Below are positions 54,352 through 64,000 of a stretch of 64,000 nucleotides of DNA, piece after piece. The position numbers and the translations under genes were made by a program. The notes beneath the pieces are model-generated. The model saw only the letters and a list, made by a program, of their open reading frames with translations. It had not been told where the DNA came from and ran no database searches. The stretch comes from Ascaris suum (Eukaryota; Nematoda; Chromadorea; Rhabditida; Ascarididae), in NCBI GenBank assembly GCA_013433145.1, contig CM024185.1:1550001-1614000 (forward strand), in the 5' to 3' direction. Position 1 is the stretch's first letter. The number at the start of each line of letters is the position of its first letter.

Positions 54352-56680
54352 GCCGAGAGGAATCTAGAGGTAACGACGCAATTCCGTTCCACTAACCAAG
54401 CGTTGCATTTGTAGGCAAAGAGCAATCAAACGTTAGCTTCATTTATGATACGCATCACTCACAACACTGTTAGTAAAAAAAAAGTAGTAGGTTCAATAAA
54501 TCGATTATTCTCCAGGGGTCATAGGTCATGAAGATTTGTTTGGCAAAGATGGAGATTTTACGCTCCTATTGATGTAGTAGGCTGATTTTTTTTTTAAACG
54601 CAGAGACATTCTCATAGACACATCGACACACCAATACATACAATACAGTAAAAGCAAACTTTGGTGGTGTCTCCAAAACTCGAAAGTTCACAACTCGCTT
54701 AACAACGTTATGAAAACAACTACAGAAGAACACCGGAAAGTCCCAAGGAACAGGGAAAGCAAAATTTATTAATCTCATCCTCAAGGAAGCAAAAATTAAA
54801 CATCATTATGAGGAGAATAATCAAAGAAAGTTCAAAAAACGCAGGAATCGGAAGCAACATTCTCGAAAGCGATAATGTACCAAATTGCCATGAAAAGTAA
54901 AGTCATTTAAGAGTGCCACATTTCATTATTCTCGTTTACAATCTGGTCGACATACTTCAGCTGTCAAGTCCATCGTCTCTGTTGATATTTATTTATGAAA
55001 TATTTATAATCTCGTTGTGCCTAGAACAGCAATTCAGCGCCGCCACATAACTATGAGGCGCTATCGAGTTTATGCTTCTATCGTGCTAGAGTTATGGTTG
55101 AGTGAATAAAAGTGGACGGAATGAGGTGATATATGGACGCAGACAAAGACACAGACACAGACACAAAGCCATATGCCTCATCTGGCTATGCACCGCCGTC
55201 TGAAATGATAGTTTTTGCTGAAGTTGTACGTCAAACTCATGTGCGGGTGCGTTTTTATACCTATTTGCGTGATTGTGAATACGCGTATGCACTAGCATTG
55301 TGTGTCTTCACATTGGACTGGATCTTTGTGGTCGTCTTCTGTCGATGGGATGTTATCGAGTTTGATTCATCGATGCTCCACTGAGGCGAGAGTCGAGACT
55401 TACTCCGCAGTTCTCGGAGAAATGAGGATCCTGGATGGAGTGGCTGTGTAGGATGCAATCAGAGAATCTAATGGATGCAAGTATACAACCAACGGCGTGG
55501 TGAGCCTGATGGAACCGTTTTTTGAAATGATTTAATTCAAAATTTGATCGAATCCGTTATATCAGAAGCTTAGCCATCTTAATTTCCACTTCAATAGATT
55601 TTTAGTCAGATTTCGTTTACATAGTTGGATTTTCATTAATTTATTGATAGAGAATTTCTTATACTAAATACAAGAGTCGATAATATGGAATGGTTAAGTG
55701 CTTTGATGTATTCATACATAAGAAAACTCTTAGAGATCAAGAAATGTTATATGATCTACATACTCATTACTAATTAAATTGCAATGTAAAGTAAGAAACG
55801 ATGTAGTTGGAAACTATGATTGCAATCGATTAGATACGCGAAGAATTAGTTAGAAGTTTGTTAATGTATCAACGGTGCGTGTGCAATCTTCAAACATCGA
55901 TTTCTTCCTCTTTTTTTTTCGCTTTCAATTTGCAGCATTGTCGATGCACGTCGGTCTATGAGAAATAAAGGCGAAATGCTTTTCAATGGACTGAGATTAG
56001 TGAGTGTTCAACTTGATGAGTAATCATATGTTTCAAGAGTATATTGTTGCTAAGGATTCCATATTTTGGCGAAATTGATTTTGTTGTTTAATTGGAAAAA
56101 TGCGCTCAATTTTTTGCTGAATTTTTTTTTTGCAAAATCTTTGTGAGCAATTTGATAATTTCACAAAATTTAGAGAAATATGCTCAATAATTTATTTTTT
56201 TAATATTCAAAAATGGCAAACAATGAATGAAATTTATAAAAATTCAAGCGAAATGATGAATTTCTTTTTAAATTACAACTTCCGCAAGTGATATAGCAAA
56301 TTTTTTTTTCGGAATTCCTCTATGGATAATATTATATCGAATTTCGACAAAATTACTAAAGAATTTAAAGAATATAGTGAATATTTTTAAATTTTTCAAT
56401 TGTTTTCAATTCTCCCATAAATTGAACTGAAAATTTTAATGTTTTTTTTTCAATCAAATTTGACGACTTTTTAAATATTATATTCATAGAAAGTTTAGAA
56501 TGCTATACTTTCAAAATTCTCAAAATTGTAAGGTGAATTTGCGCCTAAAATCTTAAAGATCTTTCATTCAAATTCATGGATTTTTCCAGATATCAATAGA
56601 GAGTTTGAATGCAACAACGAATTTTCTCAAAATTCAACATGGACAATTACTGCTATTTTCATTGATTCCGCTTTCTTGAC
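54352..56680 (+). CDS. Candidate spliced gene with trans-splice-like start, unknown function
   Basis: CATTTGACAG is followed after one base by ATG: a short first exon (MAAERNLE) ends at donor GTAACG (54375). This ATG-next-to-acceptor layout is typical of nematode spliced-leader addition. Further exon-like pieces downstream: from 55026 after TGTGCCTAG (SNSAPPHNYEALSSLCFYRA), 55936-55999 after TTTGCAG (IVDARRSMRNKGEMLFNGL, donor GTGAGT), and from 56590 after TTTTTCCAG (ISIESLNATTNFLKIQHGQ, stop near 56677). The first two join in phase, as do the last two, but one linking exon with the right phase was not found; an open frame at 55133-55225 might contain it. The protein is not recognised. Confidence 0.35.
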
Positions 56681-56699
56681 TTTCCAACATTTTTTTTTC

Positions 56700-59600
56700 A
56701 AATTAGCAAAAATTCACACAAAATTAAAAATACAAGGATTGCTTTTTTCAATTTCAACAAATTCTTATTTATGCCTCTATTTCAACATTAAAAAAAAAAT
56801 CATATTCCAATAAAGAGTGGCAATTTTTATCAGTAGTACTTTCATGCTTTAAATTATAGTGCATATAAAATTGTCTATGAAACGCTTAATTAGCTAGAAA
56901 GATTTCCGGGTGGAAAAATATATTAGAGAGCTTCAATTTTAAAAACTACATAGTACAATATGTTTCATTTAAATGCATTCGAAACAATAAAAGTGTAGAT
57001 CATTATAATGTGCAAGATCATTGCTGAATCGTTGTGTTCAATTCATTTCTCGAGGAATTTTGCAAGTCAAGAAATTCTCTTCTTTATCCAAGTGTAACAA
57101 CCATGTTTTAAAAAAAATGTCGATTGTGGATCGAAATTTCAATCAAAAATTAATAAGTCAAATTTTATTTCGATTTCTTAGATTTTAGTTTTTTTTTTCG
57201 GCATTTAATTGCAAATCACATTGTGCAATCGGCTTCCAATTTAATATGGTGTAGAAAACTGGTTTAGTAATAAGAAAAAACGCAAAAATGCTTAGAAACA
57301 TAGTAAACAAAATACTCCTACAATTTTTCGAGAATTAAAAATGCATGGAAGTGTTATCGGAAAATAAGGGATATTTTCGATGATTTTCAAAAGTAGCAGT
57401 TTAAATCATCAAAAGTTTTCTCGACAAAGATAATAATTGAGGTCATCAATACGGCGATTGCGGTGTTTATGAGAGATAAGGAGGATTGTTTTTAATATCG
57501 AGTAATCTCATCGTTAAGCTTAACATAGAAAACACTGAAAAAATAATTTGTGTCTATATGAAGAAGTTGAAATGAGGATAGAGGCATTGATTTTAATTAC
57601 GATGACGAATATTCGAAAAATATTTGAAGTATTCCTTGTTATTTTAGTAGATTCTTTGTCGTTTTGATAAGAGCAACAAAGGTTACCACATGGAGATAAT
57701 TTTTGAGGTCTACTCTCAGCGTTTATTTGAGCTGCATTACCTAAATAAGCTGATTCCAACTCTTATTGCTATATTTTCTCATCATTTTTGAAAGCTAATT
57801 TCGCTTGCTGGGGAATATATTACAGAATTAGACACTATTAATAGTAGAACCTAGCAAGTCGATGCCACTAGAGCAACAAATAGTATCGAGGAAAATGGCA
57901 CTAATACTTCAGCCAGTTAGAAAGTCTACTCGCAAATCGAGAGGTTATTGTATCTATGCGCAACTATCTGTATGTGCATGCTTGCTTGTATCTGTATGTC
58001 TGTGAACTATTTCAAGGGGGATCCATTGAAGCGAGGTTCACTAAATTTCGTCGGTGTAATATAATTACGGAATGATTTCCAATACCATCTTCCAGCTTAA
58101 TCCATCCTTTCGAATAGAGCTTATAGACACTCTAGACTGCTTATGAATATGCGAATAGCCGGTTTGAATAGCCGGTCAAGCTGTAAAATAGACAAAAACT
58201 CTTACCAGAAAGATTGAAATGACATACTTTTTGGTGTCTCGATCATTAATTCAACACATTTCATATGATTGCCCAGTGAATAATAATAAATCACGCTTAA
58301 AAGTGGTTTCACGTTCTTATCAAATTGCCGAGTATTTTTAATTTTTTCAAAATTGTTCGCTTTTATCGATGTGAAAATGTGCTCAGCCGATTGCAAATGC
58401 ACAAGGTTTTTCGGCACATTTACCTAACCATAGTCTACTTTAGCATTGATTAATCAACTTCGAAGCTGGTAGATCAACCTGTGGGAGTAGATCATGCTCA
58501 TCAAAATTTATGGATCAAGACTGAGTTGTTCCTGATATCAAATATCTGTCTATCCATACACTCAACTACAGCAAAGGAAAGACAAAAAGGCAATAAACTA
58601 AAGGAAAAGCACCTAGCGAAAAGCTCGGAATTACATTGCAAACGAATAGTTAACATCAAGGAGATGTGTTGCTTGGTTTAAATTTGAATTTATTGCAATT
58701 TATTTCAAATGAGGGCTTAAACTTTCATCTTATTGCATATTTGAAATAGGTATGCCATACTTTTGCTTCCCAAAATGATTGCCCCCATTCACTGAGCGCT
58801 CACCCTCGTCAATTATGACCGTTCATTAATGCTGTTCATCCATCATTGGCTTTGAAAGTGAACAGATAACTGAATCTAGGTCGATTTTATCAAGTCTACT
58901 TTTTGCTCTATGATCGAGTATTGCTTTGTTGATTACTTATTAAAGCTTACCCTTGTATAAGATATTATATATTGGAAGCAATCAGATGTAAATGCGTTTA
59001 GCGATCGCTAAGTTCCATTTACACCTGATTTCATTTTGGTGCCTATTCTAAAATATCTCTCTCTGAGATAAGCAGGCGAATAGATAAAGAATATTTACTT
59101 GAATATCTTGAAAATATTGTTTATTTTCAATCCTTGAAATTGCAAAAAAAAAAGAAAATTCTAATATAGTTTGCTCGAGCAAATAAGATGTATTCTATAT
59201 TCGAACCATAATTCGTTATTCCTTAGTCTATTTGTTCATTATTTCTTTCGTTTATTTTTATGCAACTATACTTCCTCAACCATCAAAATCGTTCGATCAT
59301 CGGTTGATTTCACTTAAAAATAAGTATTCTTTTATGAGAGGATTATTTTATTAACGAAATTGTACTACAAGAAAATTGTATCATAAGATAGACGAATTAT
59401 AAAGGAATTATTAACGGAATTATTTATAAACTCTTCAAATCGATGGCCTTTATCGATTAGTTCACGAGAGTTGTTTTACCACAGTTACTCAATATGAAAT
59501 TTATTATATAGAAAGTGGAGATCAATGACCCGATGAAGAAGTGTCAGAAAATGCTATACGTTCTTCATTCGGCATAAAGGTACGCGATGAATGACCCTTA

Positions 59601-59714
59601 CAATTATGACCTTGCAAGTACACTTGCGCGCCTCTTTGCGATCTTGACTCATCGAGTGTATCGTCGCCTGAAACGAATTTTTAAGCCGATACTTTCTATT
59701 GATTTTCTCTAGTT
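56700..59714. other. Gene-poor AT-rich stretch
   Basis: About 3 kb with long A and T runs. A minus-strand frame at 57520-57759 looks weakly protein-like (YLGNAAQINAESRPQKL) but lacks convincing splice sites. I support no gene here. Confidence 0.5.
59704..59714 (+). promoter_or_regulatory. Probable spliced-leader trans-splice acceptor
   Basis: TTTCTCTAG ends two bases before the ATG at 59715, with no upstream coding exon needed. In nematodes such a layout usually marks addition of a spliced leader directly in front of the start codon. Confidence 0.5.
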
Positions 59715-61602
59715 ATGACCATCTTCTCCCCATCAGAAGCACAATCAACGATGACTGAGATCGGCATGATGCGTACGCGACGAGAATCACGTTTATTACC
59801 TTTGTGGATTGAAATATGGCTATGGTTTTCGACGGTTATATGTACATTGGATATCAGCTATACCATGCTGCGACCGGCCACTTTACGAGGAGGATCGTTA
59901 GGAACTCTCTATGAACTCTGTAAGTTTCTCAAAAATTGAAATAGTAAACAATTTTACTCGTTCGAATGAAGTCATATCTTGACTTGGATAGTCTTTCGAA
60001 ACAGTTTCAAAAAATTTTCACCGCATTTTTGGCCACTTTTGTTCCCAAGTAATGGACAAAGAGGGCAGGAATGTGAGGCTCGAAGTGAGTAGATCACTGA
60101 GAGGATGAGAGGTTTGTGTTTTGGGAGGAGGGGGGAAGGGAGGGGAGAAGGAGAAGGAGAAGGGGCTGCACTAGTAGATATCACCGCAAAACAGCGCTCG
60201 CAACAAGGTTTAGCGAGCGGTCTTAAAAAGATTGCAACTCAGAAAAAATCTGTCATTTTCTCACCTCTTTCTCATTCTCTCCTCCTCAACCAGTTCTCGA
60301 AAGGACCTGAAAATTGGTGCGTTGAAAGGAGGCAAAATAGGAAAGCATAAGAATGCATGCATTACAATACGCATTTGTTGATATATTGATTGTTTATCGA
60401 ATTGTGCTCACGAAAAATGAATTGAAAATAACTTTTATAGGAAGCGAAAAATTTATCATTAGTTAATCTTTCTGTCACATGATATTTATAACTAAAAATT
60501 TTTTGCTTAATGAGCACTTAAACGGATTTTACATTTTAGCGATTTATTAGGTAATATTTTATAAAAATATATAAATACATATAGCTAACTTATGGTTGAT
60601 TTTTAATTTTTAAAAAACATGTAGAAGTAAAGTATGCACTTCTTTAAAACCATGAAACATTGGCCAATCAAAGTTTTGCATGTAGTCGAATTCTGGCAAA
60701 ATCACATTATTCAATATGCTGCAGATGCCTCTGATACGATTTAAATCGTTTTCAAAAAAAAAGCCTACCTCATTTCGGTTTTGCATCATGATATATCAAC
60801 GGTCTTTTCGGGTTGGTCGATCTGTCAACGAGATACAATCTTCTAATGTGCATTGTTGTAGAGATTTTCAGGGAACGTATATAGCGATATAGACTTGAGA
60901 TATGCGGATAAAAACGACATTGTAACAATGGCAACAGGTCGGATAATGACGATCGAAATTGTTATGAATATAATTGCGTTAATATTGGTAGGTGAAAAGT
61001 TTCTCCTCCTTCACTATCTGTTCCCTCTCCATATTTTTTAAGCATATCGAGCAACTGGAGTCGAGAATTATTACGCTTATATATTTGTGTTTTGATATAC
61101 CCATGTGTGCATCTATTTAGTGATATTTTAAGGTGTTACTTTTCGGTCATTGATGCTTGGAAATCAGATTTATTCATTCAACTATCAACTGACGTTATGA
61201 TTGTCTTTGATGTGAGAGTAGTTTTAGCCTGAATTCTAAATTTGAACTCTTTGCTGTAAGGAATGTTGAGAAATCAGATGGGAAAAATCATCTTCTAAGA
61301 ACAAATCCTAAAGCATTATTGCTATACTCTTTTTTTATCGTTCCATCGTTGTATCGATAAGCAATGAAGTTAAAGGGTTTTATCGCAAATTAGATGACAC
61401 ATTATAAGAGATATCATTCTGATTTTAAAAAATCCATTGATGTTCAAATATATCATCATATTCGTTCCTCTCGTTGCACTTTAAGCCGTATTTCAGGCTT
61501 ATCGAGGATCTCGTCATGCTCTATTGACGGCATTTACTTCGAGTGCATTCGTTTTCTGGAAGACTTTACTCTACATGGCGTTGTATATTAAACCTCCACC
61601 TG
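59715..61602 (+). CDS. EXPERA / emopamil-binding-like membrane protein, 5' three exons
   Basis: Exons 59715-59919, 60872-60987 and 61497-61602, with donors GTAAGT, GTAGGT and GTTAGT and acceptors ATTTTCAG and TATTTCAG; phases join (1, 0, then 1). The first 143 residues hold a membrane span with the signature LWIEIWLWFSTVICTLDISY, then MLRPATLRGGSL, then WNVYSDIDLRYAD, and a third block with AFVFWKTLLYMALY. The order D-x2-Y, RP-x4-GG, W-x-Y-x2-D is what I know from EXPERA-domain proteins, a fold shared by the sterol isomerase EBP and TMEM97. Whether this member is an enzyme or a sterol-binding protein is not known. The last membrane segment was not found before 64000, so the gene probably continues to the right. 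An alternative in-frame start (position 59751 or later) would shorten the tail. Confidence 0.75.
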
Positions 61603-64000
61603 GTTAGTTTTCATAGAATTTCATAGTTTTTTATTGATCATTTACCACATACTATGGTAGAGCTTACACTTATTAGCATATTTATGGTGAATTATTTCGT
61701 ATAAGATAGTGATTACTAAATTCATATAAATAATTCTCCTTTTATATTTTTTTCTAAAAGTTTCTTAATCAGATTTTGTCTACTTTCTCTCGCATGATTT
61801 TTTTTTCATTCTCTCGTTGCTTTCATTTTTCGAACCGCTGAAAATTTTTTCGAGAAAAAAGTTTATTTCTGAAATGAATTTTAATACAAATGCAAATTGA
61901 AATTTTTTTCAAAGAAATTTGAATATTTTATCAAAATTTTCGCCTATGAAAATAGCTTGCTATACAAAGATTTAAGCGAAGTGAAATAATATGCCATTTG
62001 AACTAGTGCGTTATATTCCGCTAAACTGACTAATCAATTTCATAAGTTGCAAAATAAAACACGAAATGCACTAAATAATCCTTTCATAACTCATTTGTTT
62101 CCCCGCCAACATTTCAAATCCCTCCCACTAATGAGGTTCCACTTTTACGACACTATCAATAAAAATTGCATTCAAATTTATCGGGCATATTTCAAAATAT
62201 CTATGATTTTCGTCGAAAATAATGCATCATAATGAGATGAAATCAAAAAGCATAAAAATAAATTCTCAACAAAATAATTCGAATATAGAAATTTTGAATT
62301 AATAAATGCATATTTGGGTGGCACTCGATCGATACAAAAAGCTTTTGTTCAGCAAATTTTTCGATATCTTTAAGTTTCGCCAATCATTTCAAAACTATAT
62401 TAAAATGTAACATTCATCAAAAAATCTCACGCCGAATTTTCAACGATTGAAAGTTTTAAAAATTATGCACAAATTAATTGACTATGTTGAGAGTTGAGGT
62501 TTACAATCCATAGTTGATCATTATCTCGAAATCGTTTCATAGTAATCAATTTTGTGTTGTATTTTTCAACTATTCAAAAAAGAGATAAATAAATTGAGAC
62601 ATTCCAATGGATATTGTTCCAGTGAATCCGCTTATTCATAGAATCCATTGCGATATTCCATTGCATATTATACTTCACTGTAAAAAAAAAAAGAATGGAA
62701 AATAATAGTCTTCGATATTCGCACAATAGATATTTTTACAATATTGAAAAGTGAAGGAAAAAAAAAAGTTCTCACTCATGTGATATGTTTTCTTGATGTT
62801 CTTCGCCACTTTCAACGTTTTAATGCAATGACTCTCAGTTTACATAAAAATGTTGGAGGTGCAAAATCTTTTGCGGCTGATTTTTTCGGTAGAGAGGGGG
62901 GGGGGGGGGGGGTAAACGATGCCGAATGCTATCAGTCTTTTATTTGTTTTTTTTTTGAATTTTATAAAACGATAAATAAATCTTACGTTTTCATTTATTG
63001 GCAAGTAATATCGAAATTGATGAGATGTTTATCTTTATACGCTTTGAGGGAGATTTAATGGAATTGCTGAATAGTAATATTTTGCCATGAAAATGATGAA
63101 AAAGAATTTTAATGCTTCGTATATCATATTGGCGAAATTTAATCTCAACTCTGCAAGAATAATAAATTTACAATTAGTTTTTGATTTCAATTAGTAGAAG
63201 TTTTTTCGCAGTCTATTTAAGTAATTTTTTTACTCCTTGCCAAATAATGTATCTATGGGATGTTGAATAATTCTCTATGGGTCGCTATATAAAATAATTC
63301 TCACATGAGAAATCCAAGATTTGATAAATTTGATAACGCAATCACTTTTCATCGCTTAATTCAATTCGACATGATTTTAGAATAGATTGTTGAAAATTTT
63401 TTTTGCCCTTAGGCGAAAAATGATGCTTAAATTTTATGATGTTCAATCAGGAAATGTACTTTTACCCAGCAAATTCTTGTACGAAATAATATTGATGTGT
63501 TTGAGAAAAGGTTTAATTTCAGCGAGAAGCCTCGTTTTGCATTGCATTTTCCTCTTCTCAACAAAAAACCCACAACTCAATTTTCTGCTCAAATCGTCGA
63601 ATCTCGAATTCATAATAGAATCCCTCGAGAATCTTACGGTGAAGGATTATCTCAAGTCAAAGCCTTTTAGACTCATTATATTACTCTTAGGAAAAAAGTT
63701 TTCGATGATTTTCCCACGAAATAGAAGAGGTGATTATTAGATATGTCATTCGTCATTCCATTAAAACTACAGAACACTTTATGCGCTAGTTGTAAATCTG
63801 CTGTATATTCAACGAGATCATGAAGTAATAGATTGTTGAATTATTTCATGAACGTTCGCAAAAATGTGAGAGTTTCGAAAATATTCATTTATCTATTAAA
63901 TCGATGAATTGATTTATGAATTCTCACTAGAATTTCAATAGACAACCATCAGGTAATTAGATTGGCAAAAATATTTTTCATACTTTTTAACACAGTTTCT
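61603..64000. other. Presumed intron or flank of the EXPERA-like gene
   Basis: I see no exon with the expected terminal membrane segment. A strong acceptor (GGTTTAATTTCAG, exon from 63522) is followed by a frame that stays open to 63740 and has compatible phase, but its sequence (RSLVLHCIFLFSTKN...) does not look like the family's C-terminus. A G17 run lies at 62896-62912. Confidence 0.45.
62896..62912 (+). repeat. G17 homopolymer run
   Basis: Seventeen G in AT-rich sequence on the right flank of the EXPERA-like gene. Confidence 0.95.

Noticed and set aside
62744..63058. 104-codon frame containing poly-Gly
   Set aside because: It is held open by the G17 run and has no splice signals or resemblance to known proteins.

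Overview
The window is AT-rich eukaryotic DNA with small exons, mostly phase-consistent introns of about 0.3 to 2 kb, TTTCAG-like acceptors and no operons of prokaryotic type. The protein families and the splice style point to a nematode. A clade III or filarial-like species is my guess, not shown. Almost every long open frame is a shadow or an exon fragment, so I rebuilt genes by reading splice donors and acceptors and demanding that codon phases join.

Left third (1-25.3 kb). Two paralogous non-receptor protein tyrosine phosphatase genes point away from each other. One is on the minus strand: first exons at 2034, 828 and 196, then it runs off the left edge. The other is complete on the plus strand: nine exons, 16003-25259, 384 aa, all catalytic motifs present. 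Both begin with the same six-codon micro-exon, and the first three exons of the two genes match in size (18/18, 177/174 and 173/173 nt). Between them lies a minus-strand gene of about 15 exons (14067-3193) for a roughly 600-aa secreted or surface-anchored, cysteine-rich protein. It has two repeats of the C-x-FP / C-x-GSW type, which I relate to the invertebrate DUF7042-DUF7045 family.

Middle (26.5-34.1 kb). A complete seven-exon minus-strand gene encodes a 379-aa 3-beta-hydroxysteroid-dehydrogenase/SDR42E-like enzyme with a GGGGYFG cofactor loop, YSASK active site and hydrophobic C-terminal segments.

Right half (34.2-64 kb) is gene-poor, very AT-rich and full of simple repeats. At 59.7-61.6 kb there are three exons of a plus-strand EXPERA/emopamil-binding-like membrane protein; the remainder was not found and probably lies to the right. 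Between 36.5 and 56.7 kb I found several phase-compatible exon sets without recognisable homology. The best is a possible five-exon, 112-aa gene (36562-47572). These are candidates only.

Genome texture: three long (AT)n tracts, an (AAAT)n tract, a decayed TATAG array, seven scattered G or C homopolymer runs of 12-27 nt, and one possible MITE. I saw no convincing rRNA, tRNA or CRISPR.
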